The notes beneath the pieces are model-generated. The model was given only the letters and a program-made list of their open reading frames with translations, had not been told where the DNA came from and ran no database searches. From Mycogone perniciosa (Eukaryota; Ascomycota; Sordariomycetes; Hypocreales; Hypocreaceae): a stretch of 64,000 bases of DNA. The stretch covers positions 62,001-126,000 of the forward strand of contig JAOALB010000073.1 of assembly GCA_025331125.1 (NCBI GenBank). The letters run 5' to 3'. Positions 31,804-44,036 of this stretch are shown piece after piece (within the stretch, counting starts at the first letter, position 1; each line of letters starts with the position of its first letter). The translations under genes were made by a program, and so were the position numbers.

Positions 31804-33194
31804 TTAATCCTTCTTGATGGCTGCCAGCAACTCCGCTGGTGGCTCCTGTCGGTATCCCTGGGGGTTGTTGCTGACCCACCGCCAAAGGTCCTCGCAAGCC
31901 TGCTCCATAGGGAGTTCGGTCTTCCACTCAAGCTCCTCGTTGGCCAGGGATGGGTTGGCCGTAAGGTCCAAGACGTCGCCTTGTCTTCGGGGAACGACCT
32001 CGTATTTCAGATCACGGCCGACAACCTTGCTAAACGCATTGATCATTTCGAAGACGGTGCTGCCACGGCCGGAGCCCAGGTTCCAGGCCTTGACGCCGGG
32101 CTTGTGGGCGCGGAGGTAGTTGAGAGCCACGAGGTGGCCCTTGGCAAGATCGACGACGTGGATGTAGTCTCGGATGGCGGTTCCGTCACGGGAAGGGTAG
32201 TCTATGAAGCGTTAGGATTTTAGGCACAATACGTTGTAAGAATGTAGCGCATAACATACCATCGCCGAAGACGAGGAGCTTGTCCCGGTCGCCAGTAGCA
32301 ACCTTGCCCAGCAGGGGGAGCAGATTGTACGGAACACCCTGGGGATCCTCGCCCATGATGCCGCTGGGGTGGGCACCGCAAGGGTTGAAGTACCGCAGCA
32401 GAGCGCCGTTCCACTGCTCAAAAGGCTGACCAGCCTTTTGCAGGTTATTGCGCTGGGCCTTGACGTAATCGGTAATGACATCCTCGATCATGGACTTAGT
32501 GCGGCCGTAGGTGTTGGTCGGCCCAATGGGGCAATGCTCGGGGATGGGGATCATGTTGGGGAATCGAGTCGCATCGCCGTAGACGGTCGCGGAAGAGGAG
32601 AAGACGATGTTGGTGACGTTGTGGCGGGTCATAGATTGGAGCAGAGCAATGCTGCCGCCAACATTAACGCGGTAGTACTCGAGCGGAATATCGGCAGATT
32701 CGCCAACGGCCTAGAGACGGCCATCTTCAGTCAGTGGCTGTGATGAATCCCCAGCCATCGCATCGCGGAGGAGGGGTTTGCTTACCTTCAGAGCGGCGAA
32801 GTGAATGACGCTATCGATAGCGGGATGCTTCGCGAAGACCTCGTCCAGGGCCTTCTCATCAGTGATGTCGACCTGGTAAAAGTCGGGGCGGCGACCGGAG
32901 AGCAGCTCGATCCGATCTACGGCAACCTTGGAGGAATTGTACAGGCTGTCAACAATGACGACATCGTAGCCGTGCTCCAGAAGGGCCAGGGTCGTGAAGG
33001 AGCCAATGTAGCCCGTGCCACTGCGGATCGCAAGACGAAGACGTTAGCAAGCAAAACACGTCGATGGCATGGAACGACGAGTGCACAAGTCAGGTCGCCA
33101 GGGGACGGCGCTGGCAATTCCAGCGCAGGGTGGCAACCGGACAGGGCCTCAACAACGCAACGTACCCCGTGATGAGAACAGTTCCGACAGGCAT
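31804..33194 (-). CDS. gal10: UDP-glucose 4-epimerase, 370 aa, 4 exons
   Basis: The enzyme interconverts UDP-glucose and UDP-galactose in the Leloir pathway and supplies UDP-galactose for glycosylation. Exons are 33194-33166 (only 29 nt), 33020-32786, 32710-32260 and 32201-31804. The first 145-nt intron splits the NAD-binding motif; splicing restores ITGGTGYIGS. FSSSATVYG and the catalytic YGRTK are present, followed by LRYFNPCGAHPSG and, across intron 3, SRDGTAIRDYIHVVDLA. The C-terminus aligns in order to the family end. There is no mutarotase domain, so this is the short form typical of filamentous fungi rather than the bifunctional yeast Gal10. Short (CAG)-like triplet runs lie just upstream at 33255-33290. 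The gene is divergent from the SUN gene. Confidence 0.93.
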
Positions 33195-34899
33195 TGCGAC
33201 AGAGGTGTCTGATCTTGCGGTTGAAGAGACGAAACAGCGAAATATATGGTGAGGGGCAGCAGTAGCAGCAGTAGCAGCAGTTGAAGTAGCAGCGAGAGGG
33301 TGGTGAGGGAGGGGAATACGAAATTTATTAATAGTCGGTGCTACGGGTGAAATTAAGTCTCTTGATAGGCGCGGACCGACAAGCTGGGACTGGGACTGGT
33401 GCTGGTGATGATCTCCACCACCACCAAACGTGGCGGCGTCCGCGCCTGCTGGTGCGACTGCGACTGTGGGGGGAGGGGCAAAAGAGCTTGACGAGAAACT
33501 CCGGTTTATGCGTCTTCTTCTACGGAGTATCTATTATCTAGCTGTCAGGATTATTGATCCATATCCGCGCGGAGATCGGAGGGCTGTCCAGCTCCGTATT
33601 AGTGGTAGACCTGGACCTGGGACCATTTTTGCCAAGGCAACCAACACGGCACGGAGGAAGAAGAAGCTTCAGTCAGACGGGCCGACGGACGGGAGTTGAA
33701 GCCAAGCCAAATGGCAGCAGTAGTCCAGTACCCCGTAGTAGTATATGTTTTGTCTCCATTTTGTTGGCGATGGCTGGTGGGTTCGTTGCTTTACTGCCAA
33801 TCAATACGGCTAGAGCAGGTAATTCATATTACAGATAATATATATTACACCCAATTTTATTGAGCTCAACGGTTGACTAGCAACGTTACAGATAGTCAAA
33901 TCCTTGCTCGAATTAGCCAAAAAAAATGCCTTGTCAAAACGCCATTTGCAAACGGAGTGGCGGATGTTGGTGCAGAATCTACACATCCCTTTTGTTGACC
34001 TTGGAGGGATGAGATGAGACATGCATGCGAATTCTGAAAAGTTGAACAATACGACAATTGCGGAACAATAGAGGGACTGCATTGAACCAAGAATCGAGCA
34101 TATTTTATCTTGTGAACCCAGTTATTGCTCATTTGACTAGGAAGAAAAGGCATTCATGTCAGCTATTATTAGAACTGTCATCACCTTCAGCTCAGCCATG
34201 GATTGATTCCTGTCCACGTTCACTAAGCCTTCATTGACCTTTGTACGGTACGGGGTACTTCGTAATACTTTGTACCCGATCTTGACACGCACGTGACTAC
34301 GCTTTAGCTCGTCCCCAATGCGCCGCTTAAGCTTCGGCGCGTCACGTTTCCGCGCGCTTCACTGGTCTCATCGCCCAAAACAAGTCACAAAGGCATCAAA
34401 ACGACTGAACAAACCGACATTGCCCCAGTTCTTTGTCCTGTGGCTGTTCAAAGGCGGGATCCGGAGACTGTTCCACCTATTCCCATCACGCAGTGACATC
34501 TCCTCTCCTCTCCTCTTCAAAAGGCCGCTTCAAATCCGTTATGCTTCTCACTCCTCACCTTCACAAAGATGCTCTTTGTTGACCGCGATCCCAACGTCAC
34601 AAGGATTCAGCTTGACCAGGAGACAAAGAAGTCGCCCGCGCCATCCAAAGATCGGACCTGAGTCTGGGCCAGAATCTGGTCAGGCTGCTTTCACTCTGTG
34701 TGAATAGCTTCCAGCCACAAACGACTCACCTGTTGCTATTTTCATCACTCATCTCCGGGTCCCAGCTTCCGCACCCCTCAGTCGACTACTATTATCTCAG
34801 GAGGATCCCGCCCCTTTTCCCGGGAGTCAATCATCTTTCTCTATTCATCGCCGAAATTTACAACGCTCTTCAAAGCTCACTACTGCACTACTTTTCACC
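33195..34899. promoter_or_regulatory. Divergent promoter region, epimerase / SUN gene
   Basis: A 1.7-kb region without a supported gene. It contains an imperfect AGC/AGT triplet run at 33255-33290, TACGGAGTA at 33521, and GTACGGTACGGGGTAC near 34244-34259. It also holds a GC-rich patch around 34325-34355 (GGCGCGTCACG, CGCGCG) that is weakly MCB-like. Small open frames here lack any family feature. Confidence 0.4.
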
Positions 34900-37800
34900 A
34901 TGAGTGGCCCACCGACGCGCAGGGAGATAGAAATGGCTCTCGCCCTCCAGCAGCCGCAAGGCATCCGTACTCTTGCTTTGGTCGACTTTAAAAAGCCAAA
35001 ACTCCCTCCACTTCGAGGCACGCCTAGCTCAAGAAGACAGTATGCCTACGGCGCGGGGGTTGAGCCTACAATCGCTCGACTATCACGGCAAGGTGATCTC
35101 AATTCAGCTGTGCAAGACACTCTCGTAAGGCATCCGGGAGAGCGTGGCAGTGATGCAAACGAACGAGATGAGAGATCAACTAGGAGACAGGGATCTCGCC
35201 AACCCTCCCACCCTGTGGAAGAGGAGGATGAGCTAGCTAGGAGTGAAGCCGATTACAGACCTAGAGGGTCCACGACAAATCTAAGAGCTGGTAAGTCTTG
35301 TCGAGCCAAACGCATTGCTTCTTTTCTGGCTCTAACTGTGCTTCAGAGCGAAATGCTTCTCATTCCCCCGCCACGGCGAACACCCGTCGTCCAACCCCAA
35401 ACTTTCGGGGTTGGACGCCTGATGGAAGTGAATTCGATGACGCACGTAGCTTTGATATGGAGAATGACTACTACGGGGATGCGACAATAGATTTGTCGCC
35501 TAGACCTACAATTCCTCCAACTTCCACTTTCAGGTCGCCATTGAGGCAGCAAATGGCCAGCAAATCACTTCAATCCGCGCTGGCAGCCGACAAGAGTCCC
35601 GATAATGCAGCAGCTGTGACAACATCAATACCCTCCACTCACTTATCAGTGTCGCCTCCAGAGGATACAAACCAACGTGACCTCCGCCGCCGAAGGGCGA
35701 TACGAGAGGACGCATCTAGGCAACAAGAAAATGAACAGCAAAACACCCCAGAATCCATGCAGGAGAGTGGAATCGATGTGAACGCCCCAGTCTTGAAACA
35801 GGCCCGGAATATGTTGCAGGGCCTCTTCGGAAGTAGAAGCGGTCTTGCTTTAGCCAGTCCTCCAGAATCTGAACCTCAATTGGGCCCGGATGATGAGGCA
35901 CCGAGAGGTTTTCAACCTTACCGCTCAGAACAGCAGAAGCTGGACGCCAGACTCAAGTTGCTTAGCCGCAATGAAACCACCCAGCAAGCAACAAGCCAAA
36001 ACATCAGTAACGAGGATCAGGCACGAAATTCAAGGCGTCGGTCGAAGCCTTCTTCGGGCGGTTCTGACACAGGGCTCTTTTCTCGTGGTCTAGGGCGCAC
36101 CAACACAGGTCCCCAAATTCGCGCAAAACGCAGCGAGATAGACGATGCCATCCAAAAAGAGATCCAAGAGGCAGAAGTGGAGGCCGCTCGACAACGTGCG
36201 AGAGAGGCTGCTGAAGCTCGACGAGAGGAATGGCGGCAGAGATGGGCGGAGCTAAAGTCCCTCAGTCCTTGGCGCCAGTCTCGGTCCACCAACAGGGAAG
36301 GCTTGCGTGCGTTTGACGACGATGCCATCGATTGGTGGGAATTGCTAAACCCATGGACATATCTGCAGGCCTTGGTGTGGCTTCTCCGCTCTATGGCCAA
36401 TCGAATTGCGAGGACATTCTCCTCTGTTTTCACGCCTCCTGTCCGAAAGCGCCTTGCCTCCGTTGGGGTGGCAGCTATCTATCTCTTCGCCGGTCTTTTG
36501 ATGCTCATCATGGGATTCACATTATCAAGGGCCGCATATGCCAACTTTCCCACAGGTGTTGTCATGATGCCTAGATTTTCTACTCCATCCTGGCCTAGTT
36601 TCGGTGCCATCGGTGGTAGGATTGGAGGCTTCATTCCGTCAATATCATGGCCACGCAACCCATTGCATGGTTTTCCAAGGTTGTCCGATTTGAGCGATGA
36701 CCAACAAACCAAATTGGAGGACTCGCTAAACAAGATATTTCGAGAGCTCCGCTTGTTAAAGAAAGCTGACAAGTTACACGAGGCCTCCATCAAGAAGTTG
36801 GAGTCAATCGTTCCAGAGCTTGTCCACATGAAGCTGAAGGACGGTAAACCTGTCGTGACACAGCAGTTTTGGCATGCCATTCGAGACCTGATCCACCAAG
36901 ACGGCAGTTTCCTGACTTTGGAGAAGAAAGGCAATACGTACGGGGTATCGTCAGAGCGACAATGGAAGGCCATTGCTGCTCGGCTAGCAAAGGACCCGGC
37001 ATTCACCTCTCAGTTGAATTTGGATGTCGGCAAGATGGAGAATAGACTATCTGAGAAACTGCCTCACGCCTGGGACACATGGATAACAAACAACCAACGC
37101 AAAGTCTCGCAGATGATTGGCTCAGCCTTGGACAAGATGAAGTCGACTGGCTCGAAGGCTGACCTTGATACACGCCTCGAAAAGATAGTGAAGGAGCAGC
37201 TTGGCAAGGGGAACATTGGCGGCGTGGTTGTCACTCGCGATGAATTTCTCCGACACCTGAAAAACGAGTTTACCACCCACCGTGCTGAGATGAGGGCTGA
37301 GATAAGCGAGCTTGAGCCAAAACTCGAGAGATTGGTGCGAGAATCCATCCGACTTGCCAACGACGAGGCCCCGGCAGGCATGACGCGAAAAGAGATTGCC
37401 CAGCTTGTCAATGGGCTGGTCCGCAAGTCCATCGCTGATGCAAACTTGGAGGCTATGGCAAAGAACAGGATCCACGATCACTGGGATAAGGACCTGAAGA
37501 ACCAAGTTAATTACTTTGGTGTGGGTGCCGGCGCCATCGTTAGCAGGCTCACGTCCCCTAGTTACAAGCCAAGTAAAGAATATCTCAATCAGAAAGGCGT
37601 CAAGGCCATCAAGCCTCGCCCGGCCAATGTCGCCCTTCAGCCTTGGCACGATGACGGCGACTGTTGGTGCGCCTCCCGCAAGATCAACAAACGCGGCAAC
37701 CCGTACGACGCTTATCTCACTGTTACACTCGGTCACACCATCGTTCCCCAGCACATTGTCATCGAACATATCCTGCCCGGCGCGACTACAGACCCTGAGG

Positions 37801-38150
37801 CCCGGCCACGCGACATCGAGGTCTACGCTAACTTTGAGGACCCGGTTGTTCGGGGGCGAGTACGTGACTTCGCTGCTAACCATTTCCCAGACAATGACAC
37901 GGATTGGAACTATACACCCCACGAGTTTCCCCCCACATACGCAAAAATTGGCCAATTTGTCTACGAGGGCGCTGAGTTACATGATGGTGTACAAGTCTAC
38001 CGTCTCAGCAACGAGCTCATGGCACTTGGAGCCGAGACAGATATAGTAGCTGTTCGGGCTACTAGCAACTACGGGGCAGCGAATTATACGTGTTTCTACC
38101 GAATCCGACTCTTTGGACAAAAGGTCAACTTTTCAAAGAGTGGGGAATAA
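34900..38150 (+). CDS. sad1: SUN-domain nuclear envelope protein, Sad1-like, 1064 aa
   Basis: SUN proteins span the inner nuclear membrane and form LINC bridges with KASH proteins. Fission yeast Sad1 anchors the spindle pole body and telomeres. Two exons join across a 56-nt intron (35291-35346) at RAERNASHSP. Residues 1-440 are basic, serine-rich and likely nucleoplasmic, with a charged helix around RQRAREAAEARREEW. A transmembrane helix follows RKRLASVG at about 497-520 (VAAIYLFAGLLMLIMGFTL); a weaker hydrophobic stretch precedes it at about 465-480. A long predicted coiled coil (about 560-830) leads to the C-terminal SUN domain (about 850-1060) with NYFGVGAGAIVSRLTSPSY, DDGDCWCA, VIEHILP and a final block ending TCFYRIRLFGQ. 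The ATG at 34900 is in a good context (CACCATGAG). It is convergent with DBP4. Confidence 0.92.
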
Positions 38151-38612
38151 AGCAGACACAGGCATCATGGAGTGGACCGCCTCTTGTTCTTTTTTTTCTT
38201 TTCTTCTTTTTTTTCCTTGACCGTTTGTCGGAACTCTTCTTGGAGCTGGGGGCGCGCGGGTTAGGTGGAAAAAGGGATGGAATGTGACACGTTTGAATGA
38301 AAGAATTAGCATCAGCTGCGGGCAGGGTTTTATATATATGTTCTTGCCCGCCTTTGTTTTCTAGCAAGCCAGCATTGACCGCATGGGGAGTTTTACAGAG
38401 GCCAGATATAGGCGTTGGTTAATTCGCAAAGAGAAATATATCCCAGTTTTGTTTCTTTATTTAGAGAGGATCCTACTTCTTCTACCTCTTTCGTAGAACT
38501 TATGCTCGCATTTTGTGACAACGGTCTACTATTTCTTTCCTTTTTGCTACTCCCTTGGCTATAAATACTGCGGCCCAGGGCCATAATAAGGGTATCAACA
38601 CTGAAACTACCT
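38151..38612. other. Convergent 3' spacer (SUN gene / DBP4)
   Basis: About 460 bases with long T-rich runs near 38187-38218. It should hold both 3' UTRs. No other feature is seen. Confidence 0.45.
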
Positions 38613-41112
38613 TCATCCATCCAACAAGCCCGCAGCCAGAGCTTCCAGATCCTCCAGCGTCTCTGGCTCCTGGTCCATCTCGATGACCTTGCCTCCCTTC
38701 CTCTTCTTGCTCTTCTTCTCTTTCTTCTCGTCCTCAGAGTCATCCTGGAACCACTTCTTGGCCTTCTTGCGCGGCGGCTCAGCTTCTGACGCTTCATCGC
38801 TATGGTCGTCTTTGCCCGCCATGGGCAGTGAGCGCAGCAAGGCCAGGGGATCTTCATCATCATCTGGACCCACGAGTTGCGGAGCCGTGTCTGAATCATC
38901 TCCGCCGGCCATCTCCATGGCTTCTCGAGCCTTTCTCTTCTCCTTCTTCTCCCTCTTGCGCTGCTTGACGAGTAATTTATCGTCCAAATCGGCTTCTTTG
39001 ACGCGTTCGACCTCACCCTCCAAGAATTTCTGTCGCTGCTCCTCCGCGGGCCCTTGTTGCTTGAAGTCGTCCTCATCCTGTAGCTCGTACACCTCATGTG
39101 CGTTGCCATCCTCGTCAAAGACAAGTTTTGAGGGGTTGCCTTTGAACTTGAGCATCTTCTTTTTAGACTTGAGGGCCTTTTCTCGTCGTTTTGAGTCCAC
39201 CACGTAAAGATCGTCGCCGCCGACTTCCAGGAGCTTTGCTGTGTTGATGGGGGCTTTCTGGGCGACTTCATCCAAATCATCGTCATTGAGCCTTCGCTTC
39301 ACCGACAGGAAATCATCGTCATCGTCATCGTCTCCATCCAGTTTTGCCGCGTCACCATCCGCAACAAGTTTTGAGTAATGACTTGATAGAACGTCCTGGT
39401 TTGTTCGCTCGAACATTCTGTCGTACTTGGTCCGTACCTCGGTTTTCTTCTTGTCCTTCTTTTTGTCGTATGCTCCGTCCAGGTCCATATCTGACTCTGA
39501 GTCACTTGACATGCCCTGGCGGGGCGCATTCTTTATCCGCTTAATGTCTTCGCCCTCCTGGAACTTGATTTGCGGAGTACCCGGGAGACCGAGACTTGAA
39601 GCAAACTTGTCGAGGTCAAGCTTGTTAAACTTGAACACTTCCTTGTCCTTTTGCAGGTGGATGGATCTTGTGTAGCTGATGAAGGCCTTCTGGCCCAGAT
39701 ATTTCAGGTCCGGGAATTGGAAGCACATGTTCTGCAAGTTGTTCTGGATGCTCTTTTTCTTCTTCTCTTTGACGTTCACTCTTTGTATGGGGATTTTCTT
39801 ATGCTCCAGTCGCTTTAGCATGTTATCCTCCTCGCTGGGGTCGAGGAAGAGCACGGCACGACCGTTGCTTTGGAAGCGGGCTGTTCGTCCAACGCGATGA
39901 ATGTACGTATCTGCATCTTCAGGGCAATCAACCTGGATGACCCAGTCCACGGCGGGGAAGTCAATGCCTCGAGCGACGACGTCGGTAGCGAACAGACATG
40001 ATGTTTTGGCGGCGGTGAATCTATTTGTGATTTCCAATCGAGCAACCTGTTTTTGCCGGCCATGAAGATGAAGAAGTGGGATACCAGGCTGGAGGTGGCG
40101 AAAGCTTTCGTAGACGAACCGGACTTGCTTTCCAGAACTCAGGAAGACGATGATTTTGCTCTTTACGTTCGCCTTGATAAAGCCGTATAGCGTATCGAGC
40201 TTCTCGGAGAGCGGAGTGACGATGTAGTGTTGTTGAAGGGTCGCGGGCGTCGCAGTCGTGGCATCCTGGTGTACAGAGACATATTCCGGGTCTTTGAGGC
40301 TCAGACGCGCGAGGTCAGAGACCTTCTTGCTCTGGGTCGCGCTGAACATGAGGGTCTGCCGTTCTTTGGGCAGATGTTCAACCAGCGCATCAACTGCAGA
40401 CTGGAAACCCATGTCCATAATTCGATCTGCCTCGTCCAGTACCAGAATTTGCAGGTTGTTGGCGTCGAAGCCAGCCGTCTGATCTAGATGCTGCAGCATA
40501 CGACCCGGTGTGCACACCAGGATATTCATTCGAACCAATCTTTCAGCCTCCTCCTTCAAGCTCTTGCCACCAATAACCAACCCAGCCGAAAAGGAGTGGT
40601 GTCGTCCAATCTTGCGCAGCACCTCAAAAATCTGAACCGCAAGCTCGCGCGTGGGGGAGAGGATGAGAGCGCCGAGACCATCGAACTCCGTCCATTGCTC
40701 GCGATAGAGCTTCTCCAGAACCGGGATCAGGAAAGCCAATGTCTTGCCGCTGCCTGTTTTTGCCGCGCCCAAGATGTCCTTGCCCTTCAATGCAAGAGGG
40801 ATTGCCTGCTCCTGGATTTCGGTCATGGTAGTGAAGTGCGAGGACTGGAGGCCGGACGCAGTCGCTGGGGAGATGGCTGAAGACAGATCTGCGAAGGTCT
40901 TTACGTTGCCAGCCTTGGGATCCTGTGAGAAGCAATAGTTAGCGACGGCATCAGAGGCAGAGTTCCCATATAGCGACCCCACGTACAAGCTCGGCGACAG
41001 CCGTCTCGATCTTCTGTAAATCGACATTGTCTCGTTTTCTCTTCTGCTGCTTGAGTTCTGTCTTGTTGGGCTTATGCTGTGGTGGCCGCTTTCCGGGAGT
41101 TCGTGTAGGCAT
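38613..41112 (-). CDS. dbp4: DEAD-box ATP-dependent RNA helicase DBP4, 811 aa
   Basis: Yeast Dbp4/Hca4 is a nucleolar helicase that releases U14 snoRNA from pre-rRNA and is needed for 18S rRNA production. Two exons (41112-40987 and 40922-38613) join across a 64-nt intron so that AVAEL is followed by DPKAGNVKTFADLS. The Q-motif region (TTMTEIQEQAIP) precedes motif I AAKTGSGKT, PTRELAVQ, DEADRIMDMGF and SATQSKKV in lobe 1. FATDVVARGIDFPAVDWV and HRVGRTAR follow in lobe 2. A basic region KEKKKKSIQ and a conserved helical extension follow. The last 300 residues alternate acidic clusters and lysine-rich coils (KKKDKKK, KREKKEKRK), typical of Dbp4. The N-terminus (MPTRTPGKRPPQ) is basic. The gene shares its promoter region with ESF1, which acts in the same particle. 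Confidence 0.94.
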
Positions 41113-41885
41113 TGCGTCCTCGGAGGCTGAAGGAAGTGGAAGGGAAGTCGATGCGAGCAAAACGCCAACTGAGATCGTCAGACTTGAGAGCATTGGGAAA
41201 CTTTTTTTTGTCCTGGTCTACGGAGTATGGTTATCTTATCGGTGGTTACAGGGGTGCATAGGTGGAGCGCCTGGCTACAGCTGCTGACAGCTGCCAATAA
41301 TCCCATCTCGATCACTACCATTGAATAATTATAATATTTATAATATCATAGGTCGTGTAAGACAGGGCCTACACAAATGCATATATATAGCTTCTATTTG
41401 GTATCTTCATCTATTCCGTTTTAGATCATCTCGTCTGTATTGATTTGACCCTCCGCGAGTGATCACTTCAGGATCAATCGCCCTGTTCTGCTTGCTACGA
41501 ATTTTCTTCCATCTGGTCAACTCAACAACTACGTTCCAATTGCTACCATAATTGTTGAACCCATGCTTGTCGTGAATCATGAATACCTTTTTTCTCTGCA
41601 ACACTCCCAATCATCTGAGTAGATACGAAATCAAGACTCCTTCAAGCCTTCAAGGATGCTCACTTACATTGATGTTTATAGCGCGCTAAAATCATACCTA
41701 GAGGGGCACAGCGGCTTGACCCCACTATGTGGAATGCTTCCGCCAAATCCACTGTCTTCTCATTGGCCTCTGATAAGCTGATAGCTGCTACCCCTGCCAA
41801 AAACTTTCCAGAAAAAAAAGTTGGTGAAGCTGAGGCGTCAAGACTCATCACCCGCGATCCCAACCACCAGCCTGATTACCACAAA
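41113..41885. promoter_or_regulatory. Divergent promoter, DBP4 / ESF1
   Basis: A 773-base region between two ribosome-biogenesis genes. It includes a T-run at 41202-41209, the word TACGGAGTA at 41219-41227, and an A-run (GAAAAAAAAG) near 41811. Perfect copies of the yeast PAC or RRPE elements were not found by eye. An in-frame ATG at 41727 could extend ESF1 by 53 residues. Confidence 0.45.
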
Positions 41886-44036
41886 ATGGACAAGCGCAAG
41901 AGCAAGAGCAAGAAGAACGCCGGGGGCGCTGCACCTCCATCTCGAATCACCGATGAGCGATTTGCTAGCTTCGAGACCGACCCGCGATTCCGATTGCCCT
42001 CAAGGAAGCATGCCAAGACGACAATCGACAAGCGTTTCGAGGGCATGCTCAAGGACAATGACTTTACCGCAACGGCACGAGTGGACAGATACGGGCGCAA
42101 GATTAAGTCGGATAGCAAGAAGAAGGCTCTGGAAAGACTATATCAGTTTGAGGGTGAAGACGACGAGGATGACGAGGATGACGACGAAGAGGGGGATGAA
42201 GGCGACGCCAAACCCGCAAAGCAGGACCAGAAAGATGACGACGAGGATGACGATGAAGAGGATTCAGAAATAGAGGTCGATGATGATGAAATCGTTCAGA
42301 GGGAGCTGAGGGCCGCTCACGAAAGAGCCAGGAAATATGACCCGGCGCGAGACGGAGGCTTCTCATCCTCCGAAGACGACTCGGATTCCGACTCTGAATC
42401 GGATGAAGAGGCAATGGACCTTGCGACCGGCGGTGATATGCAACGACTCGAGCGAGAGGAAGTTGAAACTGGAGATGTCACAAACCGGATCGCCATCGTC
42501 AATCTGGACTGGGACCATGTCAAGTCGACTGACTTGATGGCTCTCTTCTCCAGCTTCATCCCGGCCACTGATGGTGGCAAGATCCTCAATATTTCTGTCT
42601 ATCCCAGCGAGTTTGGAAAGGAGCGAATGCAGCAGGAGGAGCTTGAGGGACCACCCAAGGAGCTCTTCAAGAAAGGGAAAAAGGAGGAAGACTCTGACGA
42701 CGACAGCGCATCCGACAGCGAGGCCGAGGAGGCTGCCATTAAGAAGAAGTTAGTCCAGGAGGGCAATGACCAAGACTTTGACAGCGACGCCTTACGAGCA
42801 TATCAGCTGGATCGATTACGGTACTACTACGCTGTGATGACTTGCTCGAGCAAGAGCACTGCACAGGCTATCTACGAGGCAACGGACGGAACTGAATACC
42901 AGGCATCATCAAACTTCATTGATCTGCGATTTGTCCCAGACGAGGTCACGTTTGACGACGAGCCTCGGGACCAGTGCGACAAGGTGCCCGAATCTTACAA
43001 ACCCATCGAGTTCGTCACCAATGCGCTGCAAAGCTCCAAGGTGAAGCTCACTTGGGACATGCACCCAGAGGAAATCAACCGAAAAGAGTCCATCAAGCGA
43101 GCATTCAAAGGAAGCAGGGCAGAAATTAATGAGCAAGATTTAAAGGCATACCTTGCCGGCGACAGCGACAGCGATGAGGAGGCTGAGGAAGAAGCCGGCG
43201 CTGATGACGAGGCTGCTGCAGATGGTGAGCGCAAGTTGACGAAGAAGGAACTGGCCCGGAAAAAGATGCGAGAAGCACTAGGACTCGCAGATGAGCCGGT
43301 AAAAAAGTCCAAAGATGCACCTGTCGGCGAGATGGAGGTTACATTCACTCCGGCCCTGACGGACAACAATAAGTCCAAGAAGGAGGATCAAGAGGAGACT
43401 ACAATCGAAAAATATGCTCGCAAAGAAAGAGAGCGCAAGGAGAAGAAGCGACAGGCCGCCAAGGCCAAACGAGAAGGCCTAGAACAGGACGAGGACGCGG
43501 TCCAAGAGGTCCAGGGTGACGACGACGATGCAGACGACCTTGGATTTAACGACCCCTTCTTCACGACAGATGATCCTGCACCTGTGTCCAAGACATCTGT
43601 CCGCAAGGAAGAGCGTCGCAAGAAGCGCGAAGCCCGTGAAGCCGCCGTCGCCCGCGACGCAGAGGAAAAAGCCCACCTCACTAAGGTTATGGCCGAAGAC
43701 GCAGACGAGAACCAGGCTGAGCACCTAGACCACTTCGACATGAACGAGATCATACGTGCTGAGAAGCAAAAGAGCAAGAAGAAGAAGCATCAGAAGAAGG
43801 GCAAAGATGATCGCGCGGGCCTGCAGGAGGACTTTAAGATGGATGTCGCGGATGACCGGTTCAAGGCCGTGTTTGACAGCCATGAGTTTGCGATTGACCC
43901 GTCCAATCCGCGGTTTAAGGCTACGGAGGGTATGAAGAAGTTGCTGGAGGAGGGCAGGAAGAAGAGAAAGGTAACGGTTGGTGATGAAATTGAGGACAGG
44001 AGTGGTGGTAAAAAGGCTAAAAAGGGGCGACGGTGA
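41886..44036 (+). CDS. esf1: Pre-rRNA processing protein ESF1, 716 aa
   Basis: ESF1 is an essential nucleolar protein required for early pre-rRNA cleavages and 18S rRNA in yeast. No intron is present. The start matches the family: a short basic lead, then DERFASFETDPRFR, RFEGMLKDNDF and VDRYGRKI. Long acidic runs follow (about 95-135 and 155-180). The RRM-like core starts at NRIAIVNLDWDHVKSTDLMA (about 200) and includes ISVYPSEFGKERM, then the insertion with acidic tracts, then LDRLRYYYAVMTC and YEATDGTEYQAS. The C-terminal half has KKELARKKMREAL and ends with the conserved stretch DDRFKAVFDSHEFAID followed by a basic tail. An in-frame ATG at 41727 exists, but its 53 extra residues do not look like the family. 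It is convergent with the methyltransferase. Confidence 0.93.
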   Translation: MDKRKSKSKKNAGGAAPPSRITDERFASFETDPRFRLPSRKHAKTTIDKRFEGMLKDNDFTATARVDRYGRKIKSDSKKKALERLYQFEGEDDEDDEDDDEEGDEGDAKPAKQDQKDDDEDDDEEDSEIEVDDDEIVQRELRAAHERARKYDPARDGGFSSSEDDSDSDSESDEEAMDLATGGDMQRLEREEVETGDVTNRIAIVNLDWDHVKSTDLMALFSSFIPATDGGKILNISVYPSEFGKERMQQEELEGPPKELFKKGKKEEDSDDDSASDSEAEEAAIKKKLVQEGNDQDFDSDALRAYQLDRLRYYYAVMTCSSKSTAQAIYEATDGTEYQASSNFIDLRFVPDEVTFDDEPRDQCDKVPESYKPIEFVTNALQSSKVKLTWDMHPEEINRKESIKRAFKGSRAEINEQDLKAYLAGDSDSDEEAEEEAGADDEAAADGERKLTKKELARKKMREALGLADEPVKKSKDAPVGEMEVTFTPALTDNNKSKKEDQEETTIEKYARKERERKEKKRQAAKAKREGLEQDEDAVQEVQGDDDDADDLGFNDPFFTTDDPAPVSKTSVRKEERRKKREAREAAVARDAEEKAHLTKVMAEDADENQAEHLDHFDMNEIIRAEKQKSKKKKHQKKGKDDRAGLQEDFKMDVADDRFKAVFDSHEFAIDPSNPRFKATEGMKKLLEEGRKKRKVTVGDEIEDRSGGKKAKKGRR

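Noticed and set aside
37122..37955. 277-codon open frame antisense to the SUN domain
   Set aside because: Shadow of the conserved SUN and coiled-coil coding strand; no domain is recognisable.
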